The notes beneath the pieces are model-generated. The model was not told where the DNA came from, did no database searches, and saw only the letters and a program-made list of their open reading frames with translations. Below, in pieces: positions 44,507 through 54,129 of a stretch of 64,000 nt of DNA. The DNA is from Mesonia ostreae (GTDB lineage Bacteria; Bacteroidota; Bacteroidia; Flavobacteriales; Flavobacteriaceae). Numbering within the stretch: position 1 is the stretch's first letter; each line of letters starts with the position of its first letter. The stretch spans positions 217,296 to 281,295 of the forward strand of contig NZ_JAVRBG010000004.1 in assembly GCF_031845265.1 (NCBI RefSeq). The letters are read 5' to 3'. Made by a program: the position numbers and the translations under genes.

Positions 44507-44758
44507 TCATGTATAGAGTAACTCAAATCCGCTGTAATTTATCTTAAGAGTACCTTTCTTTTTTTTCTTTGGCTTTTTACCTTCTGTTTCTTTAGCGGTT
44601 AAGATACTTTTATCAAAATGTTCTCCATCTCCACGCACGTCTGATAATAAGTATTCATCTTTCTTTTCATCTTTCTTTTCATCTTTCTTTTCATCTTTCT
44701 TTTCATCTTTCTCTTCATCTTTCTCTTCATCTTTTTTCTTTAAGCTATTCGGATTCAT
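44507..44758 (-). CDS. KDE-repeat protein with tandem 12-bp repeats
   Basis: 83 residues: a Lys/Asp/Glu tetrapeptide tandem (about 9-34), a middle segment LSDVRGDGEHFDKSILTAKE and a basic run (KPKKKKK). The tandem is encoded by six 12-bp units (44657-44728), four identical and two differing by one base, so the repeat number may vary by slippage. No family or function is recognised; the ordered C-terminal part suggests that it is translated. Confidence 0.5.
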   Translation of the reverse strand: MNPNSLKKKDEEKDEEKDEKKDEKKDEKKDEKKDEYLLSDVRGDGEHFDKSILTAKETEGKKPKKKKKGTLKINYSGFELLYT

Positions 44759-44892
44759 AATTTCTTAGTTTTTATCAAAAAAACTTATTAAATAAAAACA
44801 GAAGTGCATAATAATCAAAGCTTAGCTTACTTTAACATATGTTAGGGTTTATGTGTCTTGATAAAAGCCAAAAGATCATAAAAAACCATTTA

Positions 44893-44970
44893 GAACTTGC
44901 AAGTCATAAAATTGCGCTAAGATTTTAGCTTTTAAAAAAGGCTTACCAAAGATTTTTTTAACTTGTAAGC
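44893..44970. promoter_or_regulatory. Candidate operator pair before the exonuclease gene
   Basis: AACTTGCAAGT (44893-44903), nearly palindromic, is repeated as AACTTGTAAGC (44960-44970), the last base 1 bp before the ATG at 44972. The two lie 67 bp apart in front of a DNA-repair operon, so they may bind a damage-response regulator. This is inference. Confidence 0.3.
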
Positions 44971-44971
44971 T

Positions 44972-46009
44972 ATGAAGACACCGCTACTCCATTTTAATAA
45001 CAAAGGTATTTACTGTAAACAAGCAGATGTATATCTCGATCCTTGGAAACCTGTTAAGAATGCCATTATTTCGCACGGTCACGCAGACCATTCGCGCTGG
45101 GGACATCAAAATTACATCACCCAACATACCAACGTGCCCATCATTAAACATCGCTTAGGTGACATTAATGTTTCTGGGGTTGATTGGGGAGAAACTTTTA
45201 GTATAAATGGAGTAATATTTTCGCTACATCCTGCGGGTCATATTATTGGTTCGGCGCAAATACGTGTAGAATATAAAGGAGAAGTTTGGGTGTTTACTGG
45301 CGATTACAAGACAGAAGATGACGGCATTGCGTTACCTTATGAGGTGGTAAAATGCCACACTTTTATTACTGAATGTACTTTTGGGCTGCCTGCTTTTAAG
45401 TGGCAACCTCAACAGGAAGTCTTTCATGATATCAACACCTGGTGGCAACAAAATAGAGATGATGGAAACACTTCTGTTTTATTTGGGTATTCGCTTGGGA
45501 AAGCACAGCGATTATTAAAGCATTTAGACACTTCGATTGGGAAAATCTACACCCACGCCGCAATAGAAAATATGAACGAAGTCATTCGGGAAATCACTCC
45601 CCTACCAGACACGCATAGAATTACCAGAGAAACCAAAAAAGAAGAGCTTAAAGGAAATATGGTGATCGCACCGCCTAGCGCTCACGGTTCGCCGTGGATT
45701 AAAAAAATGGTGCCTTATGTTACGGGTTCGGCAAGTGGTTGGATGACCTTTAGGGGTGCGCGAAGACGTAGAGCAATAGATAAAGGTTTTGTACTTTCAG
45801 ACCATTGCGATTGGCAAGGTTTGCTTTCTTCCATAAAAGCCACGGGAGCAGAAAAAATTATTTGTACCCACGGTTATACCGATATTTTTTCGCGCTTCTT
45901 AATAGAACAAGGTTATGATGCCCGTACTGAAGAAACCCAGTTTGAAGAAGAAAATGCAGAAGAAAAGAAAAACAACTCTCAAGAAAAGACTCCTAAAAAC
46001 GAGGTATGA
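44972..46009 (+). CDS. Ligase-associated DNA exonuclease (MBL fold)
   Basis: 345 residues of the metallo-beta-lactamase/beta-CASP-like fold, with the metal motif SHGHADHSRWGH (about 34-45), HPAGHIIGSAQ and FTGDYK. The C-terminal tail is charged. It is the exonuclease partner of the ligase gene that overlaps it by 4 bp (ATGA), as in the ligase-associated repair set known from many bacteria. Confidence 0.9.
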   Translation: MKTPLLHFNNKGIYCKQADVYLDPWKPVKNAIISHGHADHSRWGHQNYITQHTNVPIIKHRLGDINVSGVDWGETFSINGVIFSLHPAGHIIGSAQIRVEYKGEVWVFTGDYKTEDDGIALPYEVVKCHTFITECTFGLPAFKWQPQQEVFHDINTWWQQNRDDGNTSVLFGYSLGKAQRLLKHLDTSIGKIYTHAAIENMNEVIREITPLPDTHRITRETKKEELKGNMVIAPPSAHGSPWIKKMVPYVTGSASGWMTFRGARRRRAIDKGFVLSDHCDWQGLLSSIKATGAEKIICTHGYTDIFSRFLIEQGYDARTEETQFEEENAEEKKNNSQEKTPKNEV

Positions 46010-47598
46010 AAAATTTTGCAGCACTCATAAAAACCTTAGACAGCACCAATAAAACCACTTTAAAAGTAGCGGCACTTGCGCAGTATTTTAAAACGGCAAG
46101 TGATAAAGATAAGGTATGGACTATTGCTATTTTATCACATAGAAGGCCGCCAAGACCTGTAAATACTACCTTGATGAGGGAGTGGGCATCAGAGTTGTCT
46201 CAAATTCCTTTATGGCTGTTTGAAGAATCTTATCATATTGTAGGCGATTTGGCAGAAACGATTGCGCTGGTGATTCCGCCTTCAAATGAAACTTCAGAAA
46301 AAAGTTTACACCAATTTTTAGATGAAATTATCACTCTTAAGAAGAAACCCGAAGAAGAGAAAAAAGAATATTTATTCGAGAATTGGTTAAGTCTCAATTA
46401 TTACGAGCGTTTTGTTTTCACCAAACTCATTACGGGTAGTTTTCGCATAGGGGTGAGTCAAAAACTAATGACTCGAGCTTTATCTAAAGCCACCGAAATT
46501 GACGAAGACATCCTCGCCTACAAACTCATGGGAAATTGGGAGCCTGCAACCACCACTTATACGAGTCTCATTCTAGAAGAAAATGAAGCCGATTACCTCT
46601 CTAAACCATATCCTTTCTATTTGGCATATGCTATCGAAAATGAACCTCAAGATTTGGGTGATGTAAAAGATTGGTCTGCAGAGCATAAATGGGATGGCAT
46701 AAGATCGCAAGTCATCATTAGAAAAGGAGAATTATTTGTATGGAGTCGCGGAGAAGAATTGGTAACCGATAAATATCCAGAGTTTGAAGCCTTTACGGAA
46801 GTGATTCCGGATGGAACCGTATTAGACGGTGAAATTTTGCCTTTCCCAGACGGAGAAATAGGCACTTTTAAAGATTTACAAACCCGAATAGGAAGAAAAA
46901 ATGTGAGCAAAAAACTGCTGGAAAAAACGCCAGTTATTCTAAAAGCTTATGACGTATTGGAGTGGGAAGAAAAAGATATTCGAGAAAAGCCTTTTAATGA
47001 GCGAAGACAGATTTTAGAAGGTTTATATCAGAAAGCTCAATCAAAAGACATTCCGTTACATCTATCTGAAACGATTTCATTTTCCAATTGGAAAGAAGCT
47101 GCCAAAGAACGCGAACGCAGCCGCGAAGTAAAATCTGAAGGCTTAATGCTGAAACGTTGGGACTCGCCTTATTTAGTCGGAAGAAAAAAAGGAGACTGGT
47201 GGAAATGGAAAGTAGACCCCTTAACTATAGACGGTGTACTCACTTATGCAATGCGAGGTCACGGAAGACGAAGCAATCTATTTACCGATTATACTTTTGG
47301 ATTGTGGGATGATAAAAAAGAAGAATTAGTCACCTTTGCAAAAGCTTATTCTGGACTTACCGATGCTGAATTTAGAAAAGTAGATGCCTGGATTAAGAAA
47401 AATACTTTAGAACGGTATGGTCCAGTGCGCAGCGTAACACCCCATCACGTTTTTGAAATTGCTTTTGAGGGCATAGCCGAATCAAAACGTCATAAAAGCG
47501 GTGTGGCAACAAGGTTTCCTAGAATTTTGCGCTGGCGACAGGATAAAAAAATTGAAGAAGCCAATACGTTGGAAGATTTGAAAAATTTAATTCCTTAA
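46006..47598 (+). CDS. ATP-dependent DNA ligase of the repair set
   Basis: 530 residues. An N-terminal ligase domain (1-190) is followed by the adenylation domain, with the catalytic Lys in AEHKWDGIRS (Lys228), and an OB domain ending with the KRHKSGVATRFPRI motif. It seals nicks using ATP. It overlaps the exonuclease gene by 4 bp and lies 240 bp upstream of the Lhr-like helicase gene. Confidence 0.92.
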   Translation: MKNFAALIKTLDSTNKTTLKVAALAQYFKTASDKDKVWTIAILSHRRPPRPVNTTLMREWASELSQIPLWLFEESYHIVGDLAETIALVIPPSNETSEKSLHQFLDEIITLKKKPEEEKKEYLFENWLSLNYYERFVFTKLITGSFRIGVSQKLMTRALSKATEIDEDILAYKLMGNWEPATTTYTSLILEENEADYLSKPYPFYLAYAIENEPQDLGDVKDWSAEHKWDGIRSQVIIRKGELFVWSRGEELVTDKYPEFEAFTEVIPDGTVLDGEILPFPDGEIGTFKDLQTRIGRKNVSKKLLEKTPVILKAYDVLEWEEKDIREKPFNERRQILEGLYQKAQSKDIPLHLSETISFSNWKEAAKERERSREVKSEGLMLKRWDSPYLVGRKKGDWWKWKVDPLTIDGVLTYAMRGHGRRSNLFTDYTFGLWDDKKEELVTFAKAYSGLTDAEFRKVDAWIKKNTLERYGPVRSVTPHHVFEIAFEGIAESKRHKSGVATRFPRILRWRQDKKIEEANTLEDLKNLIP

Positions 47599-47617
47599 TA
47601 TAAAATTTTACGTGGGT

Positions 47618-47800
47618 ACAACCACCCCGTCTCAACACGTTGAGTCACCCCTCCTTTTTTAAGGAGGGGAGCTTTTAAAATTAGAAATTGAATTATTTTT
47701 GTTAAGTCAATTGATTAAAAGCTCCTTCCCTAATTTAGGGAAGAGCCTGTGCTGAGCGGAGACGAGGTATGGATTCTGCAGCCAAAGCTGTAGAAGACGG
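47618..47800. repeat. Imperfect inverted-repeat element (MITE-like)
   Basis: The left arm has ACCACCCCGTCTC, CCCCTCC-TTTTTTAA-GGAGGGG and AGCTTTTAA; the right arm has TTAAAAGCT, CTTCCCTAATTTAGGGAAG and GAGACGAGG in reverse order. The arms are thus complementary over several blocks around a short AT-rich centre. It separates ligase from helicase in the repair set and resembles small interspersed elements of flavobacteria. It codes for nothing. Confidence 0.6.
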
Positions 47801-47838
47801 AAGGGTAATCAACGCAAGTATTATTAATATTCTAAAAC

Positions 47839-50322
47839 ATGAACAGAAAGCAACTTTTAGATACCGCCAACACTTGGTTTGAAGGGCAAAATTGGAAACC
47901 TTTTAAATTTCAAAAAGATTCTTGGAAAGCTTATTTAAAAGGGAAGAATGGTTTGCTTAACGCACCAACGGGAAGCGGAAAAACCTATGCGCTTTGGGTG
48001 CCTATTGTTTTAGAAATTATTCAGCAAAATAGTAAAAAGAAAAAGCCAAACAAAGGTTTAAGAGCGATTTGGATCACGCCCTTGCGGGCACTTTCGGCAG
48101 AAATTGAGCAAGCCGCAATGCGTTTTGCCAAAGATATAGATCCAAATTTAACTATTGGCATCCGTACAGGTGATACGCCACAAAAAGTGCGTGCGGCACA
48201 AAAACGTAAAATGCCAGACTTACTCATCACCACCCCTGAGAGTTTGCAACTCTTACTTTCTTCCAAAAATTACGATAAAAACTTTAAAAATTTAAATGCC
48301 GTGGTGGTTGATGAATGGCACGAGCTTCTAGGCAGCAAACGTGGCGTACAAATGGAACTCGGTCTAAACCGACTTAAAACCATTTCTAAAAACTTAAAGA
48401 TTTGGGGGATTTCGGCAACTATTGGCAATTTGGAGCAAGCACGAGAAGTCTTGCTGGGACCGCAAACGCCTCAATTTGAAAACTCAGTATTGATTAAGGC
48501 CAATATTAAAAAGAAGATAAGAGTACAGTCGGTTATTCCCAAAGTAATGGAGAAATTCCCTTGGCGGGGACATTTGGGTTTGCATTTAATTGATGAAGTG
48601 GTGCCCATTATTAAAAACTCTAGAACCACTTTATTGTTTACCAATACGCGCTCGCAATGCGAATTGTGGTTTCAAAAATTAATGGATAAATATCCCGAAT
48701 TTGCGGGGGAAGTAGCCATGCACCACGGTAGCATTAATAAAGAAACTCGTTTGTGGGTAGAGCAGGCCATTCGTAACGAAGATTTAAAAGCAGTGGTTTG
48801 CACATCAAGTTTAGATTTAGGAGTAGATTTTGCTCCGGTAGAAACTATTGTTCAAATTGGGAGTCCGAAAGGTGTGGCTCGGTTTTTACAACGCGCAGGA
48901 AGAAGCGGTCACCAACCGGGTAAACTAAGTGTAATTCATTTTTTACCCACACACGCCATGGAACTTATTGAAGCTTCTGCTTTACAAAAAGCAGTAAAAA
49001 AACAAGCCGTAGAAGACCGAGTGCCATACTTACAAAGTTATGACGTGTTGTTGCAGTATTTAACCACTTTGGCCGTTTCAGATGGTTTTTATCCCAAAGA
49101 AATTTATCCCGAAGTAAGCTCCACATTTTGTTACCAGGGTTTAACGCAAGACCAATGGGAATGGTGCTTAAATTTTATTACCACGGGTGGAGAGAGCTTA
49201 CATACCTATGATGAATACCAAAAAGTAACGGTTGAAGAGGATGGCAAATTTAGCGTTACCAGTAGAGCGGTGGCCATGCGACACCGACTACAAATTGGCA
49301 CCATTGTAAGCGACGCCGTTTTAAGCGTTAAATACATAAAAGGCGGCTTTATTGGCAGTATTGAAGAATTTTTTGTCTCCAAGTTAAAACCAGGGGATGC
49401 TTTTATGTTTGCGGGTAGAAATTTAGAGTTTGTGCGTATTAAAGGGATGCAAGTACAGGTAAGAAAATCTAAGAAAAAAACAGGAAAGGTGCCTAGTTGG
49501 GCCGGAGGCAGAATGAGTTTTTCGGCACAAATGAGCGAGCTGCTTCGGGAAGAAATGTATGCAGCGGCTGCCAGCGCAGATCCCAGCTTAGCATTAGAGC
49601 TGGGCATCACCACAAAATCTCTAGAATTAAAAGCCTTGCAACCTATTTTTGAGCGGCAATTGCTAGATTCTATTATTCCCACGCAAAACGAATTTTTAAT
49701 AGAAACTTTTAAAACTCGCGAAGGTTACCATGCTGTTTTTTATCCGTTTGAGGGGAGGTTTGTTCACGAAGCGCTGGGCAGTTTATTGGCGTATAGAATA
49801 AGTTTGTTAAGCCCTATCTCATTTAGTATTGCGTTTAATGACTATGGATTTGAGCTGCTGTCTGATCAAGAATTAGATATGCAACAGGTGTTAGATAATA
49901 ATTTATTTTCTAGCGAATTTGTAATGGACGATTTGCAAAAAAGTTTAAACGCAACTGAAATGGCACGCAGAAAATTTAGAGATATTGCCGTGATTGCGGG
50001 TTTAGTTTTTACAGGCTATCCCAACAAACTCATTAAAAGTAAACATCTACAAGCCAGTTCCCAACTGTTGTTTGATGTGTTTAGAGACTATGAACCTGGA
50101 AACTTGTTGTTTTTGCAAGCCTTTACCGAAACTTTTGAGCATCAATTAGAAGAAGGCAGGTTGCGATTGGCTTTAGAGCGTATTCAGCGGCAAAGAACCG
50201 TTTGGAGAAAATGTGAGAAACCTACGCCATTCTCTTTCCCAATTATTACCGATAGACTTCGGGAAAAATTATCTTCAGAAAAATTGGAAGATCGTATTAA
50301 GCGGATGATTAAAAGTTTTTGA
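47839..50322 (+). CDS. Ligase-associated DEXH-box helicase (Lhr-like)
   Basis: 827 residues. Motif I is APTGSGKTYAL (about 40-50), motif II DEWH, motif III SATIGN and motif VI QRAGRSGH, followed by an Lhr-type winged-helix region and C-terminal domain. It is expected to unwind or translocate on DNA or DNA-RNA hybrids during repair. It is the third member of the ligase-associated set after exonuclease and ligase. Confidence 0.92.
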   Translation: MNRKQLLDTANTWFEGQNWKPFKFQKDSWKAYLKGKNGLLNAPTGSGKTYALWVPIVLEIIQQNSKKKKPNKGLRAIWITPLRALSAEIEQAAMRFAKDIDPNLTIGIRTGDTPQKVRAAQKRKMPDLLITTPESLQLLLSSKNYDKNFKNLNAVVVDEWHELLGSKRGVQMELGLNRLKTISKNLKIWGISATIGNLEQAREVLLGPQTPQFENSVLIKANIKKKIRVQSVIPKVMEKFPWRGHLGLHLIDEVVPIIKNSRTTLLFTNTRSQCELWFQKLMDKYPEFAGEVAMHHGSINKETRLWVEQAIRNEDLKAVVCTSSLDLGVDFAPVETIVQIGSPKGVARFLQRAGRSGHQPGKLSVIHFLPTHAMELIEASALQKAVKKQAVEDRVPYLQSYDVLLQYLTTLAVSDGFYPKEIYPEVSSTFCYQGLTQDQWEWCLNFITTGGESLHTYDEYQKVTVEEDGKFSVTSRAVAMRHRLQIGTIVSDAVLSVKYIKGGFIGSIEEFFVSKLKPGDAFMFAGRNLEFVRIKGMQVQVRKSKKKTGKVPSWAGGRMSFSAQMSELLREEMYAAAASADPSLALELGITTKSLELKALQPIFERQLLDSIIPTQNEFLIETFKTREGYHAVFYPFEGRFVHEALGSLLAYRISLLSPISFSIAFNDYGFELLSDQELDMQQVLDNNLFSSEFVMDDLQKSLNATEMARRKFRDIAVIAGLVFTGYPNKLIKSKHLQASSQLLFDVFRDYEPGNLLFLQAFTETFEHQLEEGRLRLALERIQRQRTVWRKCEKPTPFSFPIITDRLREKLSSEKLEDRIKRMIKSF

Positions 50323-50844
50323 TCGCGGTGGCAAAAGCTTTAGAAGCTAGACCGCTGCGCCCCTAGAGGCTAGACTTTTGTCTGATTGGGAGAAGAAGCT
50401 AGACCGCTACGCAGTTAGATTTAGGCCTTAACTCTGTTAAGAAGAAGCGCTAAGACAATTAAGAAATAAGACTGCCAAGATAATTTAATCCATAGTTACT
50501 TATAAATAATAGTAGTCTGTGAAAAAATCTAATAAATTCATTGTTCTGAGGTAAGGTATAGATTTCAAAAAAAATAAGAATTTCTAACTATTCCATGATC
50601 TCTTCAATTTATATCCTTGTAGTTTTACTTAAAATATACATTATTAGAAAATTTCTCTAAAATAATGCAGATGGAGTTTTTGGAAACGGAACAAGAAAAA
50701 GTTTCGGCTAGCAGAAATATGATAGGGAAGATTTAGTTTACAATTATCCCAAAAACAATTCCGCGAAAGCGTAAAAAAGAAGCTTAAAATTCTCCGTATT
50801 CGCTTCATAAAACCTTTATTTTGCAGTAAGAAAAACAGTGTGAT
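50323..50844. other. 522-bp gap with repeated words, no gene
   Basis: The 15-mer AGAAGCTAGACCGCT occurs twice (50342-50356 and 50394-50408) within TAGAC-rich low-complexity DNA; the remainder is AT-rich with no ORF or RNA that I can support. The PdeM promoter must lie near the right end, but no full consensus is seen. Confidence 0.6.
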
Positions 50845-51483
50845 TTGAGAGTTAATCTACAACAAGAAAATTTTATTTTTGATCCTAGTGGTGTGGCATT
50901 TTGGGAATCTAAGCGTATATTATTAATTGCCGATGTGCACTTGGGAAAAATAGCGCATTTTAGGAAACACGGCAGCGCAGTACCGCAAAAAGCGATTTTA
51001 AATAATTTTGTTCAGCTTAAAAAAGTAGTGGATGCTTATGCGCCTAAAAAAATTTATTTTTTGGGCGATTTGTTTCACAGCGCTTTTAATATGGAATTTG
51101 CTTATTTTAAAACTTGGGTGCAAGAACAGCAGGCAGATTTGGTACTGGTGGTAGGAAATCACGATATTATTTCGCCCCTACATTTTGAAAATTTGGGGAT
51201 TGTAATTAAAAAAGAAGTTTGTTTAGAGAAGTTTCTCCTCACCCATCACCCCGAAGAACGCGAAGGTTTCTTAAATATTTGCGGACATATACATCCTGGG
51301 TTTCGCTTACGCGGAATGGGACGACAGCACGAAAAATTGGCGTGTTTTTTTAAAAGCAAACATCAACTAATTCTTCCTGCTTTTGGTACCTTTACAGGAA
51401 AATACTTGTTGCAAGCGTCAAAAGATGACCAAATTTACGTTTGCACAAAAACCGAAGTCATCCCAATACCACAAAAACTATGA
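50845..51483 (+). CDS. pdeM: Ligase-associated endonuclease PdeM
   Basis: 212 residues of the calcineurin-like phosphoesterase fold, with the metal motifs DVHLGK (about 33), GDLFHS, GNHD and GHIHPG in order. The start is TTG. It is the fourth member of the ligase-associated repair set, here displaced from the helicase gene by 522 bp. Its stop overlaps the next gene start (ATGA). Confidence 0.88.
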   Translation: MRVNLQQENFIFDPSGVAFWESKRILLIADVHLGKIAHFRKHGSAVPQKAILNNFVQLKKVVDAYAPKKIYFLGDLFHSAFNMEFAYFKTWVQEQQADLVLVVGNHDIISPLHFENLGIVIKKEVCLEKFLLTHHPEEREGFLNICGHIHPGFRLRGMGRQHEKLACFFKSKHQLILPAFGTFTGKYLLQASKDDQIYVCTKTEVIPIPQKL

Positions 51484-52277
51484 AACCAAAATTACTGGCT
51501 GTTCTTAATTTTATATCGGTGCTCCTAGCGATTGCCACAAGTTATGCTAACCCAGCTTTTCAGCTGAATGGAAATACCATTGGCAGTTTAAGCAAACAAC
51601 CCGAATATGCCAATTTGTTTACACCGGCGGGTTACGCATTTGCCATTTGGGGCGTTATTTATTTGGGTTTGTTGGCGTTTAGCAGTTACCATATTTATCT
51701 AGTTTTTAAGAAAAAAGAAGTGAAAGATTTCTTACAACAAACGGGACTTTGGCTCGTAGTGGCTAATCTCGCAACCTCAGCTTGGGTGGTGGCTTGGCTG
51801 TATGAATATACAGGCTTATCTGTACTATTTATGCTTTTGGCGCTAATTTCCTTAATCAAAATTATTGTCAATACAAATATGGAGCGTTGGGATGCTCCTT
51901 TCAAAACTATTGCCTTTAGCTGGTGGCCCATTTGTTTATATTCTGGGTGGATTGCTGTGGCTACGATTGCCAATATTTCGGCGTATTTGGTTAAAATAGA
52001 CTGGCAGCCTTTTTTATTTACTGAAGTACAATGGACCATTATTATGGTGGTAGTAGCAACAATTTTAAATCTTGCGATAATTTATTTTAGAAATATGCGC
52101 GAGTTTGCCGCTGTGGGCATTTGGGCTTTAGTCGCCATTTACATAAAACAGCAAAATAATGTAGAAAGTGTCGCTTACACCGCTCTCATTGGAGCAATTC
52201 TTATCGGATTATACGCAGCGTATCACGGGTTTATAAATCGAAAAACCAATCCTATGTTTAAGATGATGAATAAATAG
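51480..52277 (+). CDS. TspO/MBR-like membrane protein
   Basis: 265 residues from the ATG at 51480, which overlaps the pdeM stop by 4 bp; an upstream start inside pdeM is unlikely. Seven or eight membrane helices are seen, with the tryptophan-rich pattern FTPAGYAFAIWGVIYLG (about 47-63) and FSWWPICLYSGW typical of TspO-like and related integral membrane proteins. The ligand is unknown. It is longer than classic TspO (about 160 residues), so it belongs to the larger relatives. Confidence 0.7.
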   Translation: MKPKLLAVLNFISVLLAIATSYANPAFQLNGNTIGSLSKQPEYANLFTPAGYAFAIWGVIYLGLLAFSSYHIYLVFKKKEVKDFLQQTGLWLVVANLATSAWVVAWLYEYTGLSVLFMLLALISLIKIIVNTNMERWDAPFKTIAFSWWPICLYSGWIAVATIANISAYLVKIDWQPFLFTEVQWTIIMVVVATILNLAIIYFRNMREFAAVGIWALVAIYIKQQNNVESVAYTALIGAILIGLYAAYHGFINRKTNPMFKMMNK

Positions 52278-52822
52278 TTGTGGGTAGTTAGTCATGAGAA
52301 AAAAGAACGTAAAACTCTTTCATTTTAAGATGAATCGGAATTAGAATCTAGAGAATAGACGGCTAGAATATAGACCGTTAGAAAATAGACTTTGGAGGTA
52401 AGAGGCTCTACTCACTTTTAATCTTACACTTTTAGTTTTTCTCTTTTAACTTTTCACTTTCAACTTTCCACTTATGTCTCGACTTCCTCACAGTTTCATT
52501 AGGGCAAGTGCATCAAAGTGAATATATTTAGGTTAAATCGCATCTTGTTAGGATTATAAATCATTAGTGTCCGATAAAAACATTACAGAACTTTGGTGTT
52601 TCATGTATAATAAGGGTTTCAAACTTATTAATGAAGTTACAGCTTGCTATTGCGTTGTGCATTGAATCTAGCAAATAATAAATACTTTTAATTAATTTTA
52701 TCTAATTATCAAGCTATTTCGAATCAAGTCTTAGGTCTTATGTCTTTTAGCGAAGTAGTCTAATATCCTAATCGGACACGACTAATTATAAATATTCTAT
52801 CTTTGGATAAAACCCGAGATGC
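52278..52822. other. 545-bp gap, low-complexity words, no gene
   Basis: The first part repeats TAGAATC/TAGAC-like words (about 52345-52400) and CTTTTAACTTTTCACTTTC-like pyrimidine runs (about 52420-52475). The rest is AT-rich without an ORF. The only site that can be named is the -7 box at 52798. Confidence 0.6.
52798..52805 (+). promoter_or_regulatory. -7 promoter box of the ABC ATPase gene
   Basis: TATCTTTG fits the Bacteroidota TAnnTTTG consensus, 17 bp before the ATG at 52823. No TTG at the -33 position is evident. Confidence 0.4.
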
Positions 52823-53794
52823 ATGCTTAAAGTAGATTCTATAAATTTTGCTTACGCGGAAAAAGAAATCTTGCAAAACATAAGTTTTGAAGTCAAAAAA
52901 GGAGAACATCTGGGCATTATTGGCGAAAGTGGCTGCGGAAAAAGCACACTTTTAAAAGCGATTTACGGTTTGTTGGATCTAGATGGTGGCAAAATTATTT
53001 TTAAGACTGAAAAAGTTTTAGGGCCAGCTTATAACTTGGTTCCAGGAATGCCGAAAATGAAATATCTCGCTCAAGAAGAACAATTAATGCCTTTCACCAG
53101 TGTATCTGAAAATATCACCACTCATCTAAGCAGACAACATCTTAAAGAGAACCAAGAACGCTTAAATCTTTTATTGCAAGTGGTAGATATGCAAGACTAT
53201 GCCAATACTAAAGTAAAGCTTCTAAGCGGAGGCCAAAAACAACGTGTGGCGTTAGCACAAGTTTTAGCTAAAAAACCAGAATTTTTATTATTGGACGAAC
53301 CATTTAATTTTATAGATAATTTTAGAAAAAACCGTTTAAGAAGGAGGCTGTTTACCTATTTGCAAAACGAAAATATTACCTGTTTGTTTGCTACCCACGA
53401 TGCCACAGATATTTTAGGCTTTGCAGACCGCGTGCTCGTTATAAAGGAAGGGAAATTATTGACCGACCAAAAGCCAGTAGATTTACTGGAGAATCCGCCT
53501 AATTTTTATACGGCTTCTTTATTGGCTGAAGTCAATAAAATTGAGGCTAAAAATTTGAAAACATCAAATGAGGGCCATTATCTTATTTATCCGCAAGAGC
53601 TTCATATCTCAAAAGATGGTTTTTTAAAAATACGTGTTATAAAAGCCTATTATAACGGCTTTAATTATTTTATAGAAAGTGCAATTAAAAACAGCGAAGA
53701 CAAGGTTTATTTCTATTCAAATCACTTTTTAGAAAAACACAAAATGCTTCGGCTAAGCTTTCCTGAAAGTCTTTTGAAAAAGCGATTAAGATAA
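52823..53794 (+). CDS. Orphan ABC transporter ATP-binding protein
   Basis: 323 residues. Walker A GESGCGKST (about 36-44), signature LLSGGQKQR (about 132), Walker B FLLLDEPF and a switch His (ATHDATD) are all present. The C-terminal 90 residues (from about 235) look TOBE-like, as in importers for anions, polyamines or iron. No permease or binding protein gene is nearby. Confidence 0.85.
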   Translation: MLKVDSINFAYAEKEILQNISFEVKKGEHLGIIGESGCGKSTLLKAIYGLLDLDGGKIIFKTEKVLGPAYNLVPGMPKMKYLAQEEQLMPFTSVSENITTHLSRQHLKENQERLNLLLQVVDMQDYANTKVKLLSGGQKQRVALAQVLAKKPEFLLLDEPFNFIDNFRKNRLRRRLFTYLQNENITCLFATHDATDILGFADRVLVIKEGKLLTDQKPVDLLENPPNFYTASLLAEVNKIEAKNLKTSNEGHYLIYPQELHISKDGFLKIRVIKAYYNGFNYFIESAIKNSEDKVYFYSNHFLEKHKMLRLSFPESLLKKRLR

Positions 53795-54129
53795 ACTTTT
53801 TGGACTTTTGGAAGCACGACTTTTGGAAATACGACTTTCTAAGATATAAAACTCATTCGAAATCCTAGAAATTATAAAAAAAGTTACTATTTACTCCCTT
53901 CCCTCGGGGAAGGCTTGGGGATGGGATGCGAATCTTAATTACGTCTTTTGGATGGAGGACGATTGGAAACACGATCGTCTGACACACGACTTTCTAAAAC
54001 GCCATACGTAAGAGGGGAACATTTTTTGGAAAGTCCTCAAATATTCCCCTCTCAATCCAATTTCCTAAGTCTGAATTTTCCTAAATTTATCATTTAATCC
54101 AGACCAAATTATTCTTAGTCAATACTAAT
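53795..54129. other. 335-bp gap with repeated words, no gene
   Basis: ACGACTTT-type words recur (about 53818, 53829, 53979) together with GGAAACACGAT-like variants. A GC-rich foldback, CCTTCCCTCGGGGAAGG (about 53897-53913), resembles an interspersed repeat. No coding potential is seen. Confidence 0.5.

Noticed and set aside
44657..44728. CRISPR or VNTR outside genes
   Set aside because: The units are 12 bp, without spacers, and in frame within an ORF.
49206..49682. 158-residue minus-strand ORF
   Set aside because: Antisense to the Lhr-like helicase; a shadow of its codon pattern.
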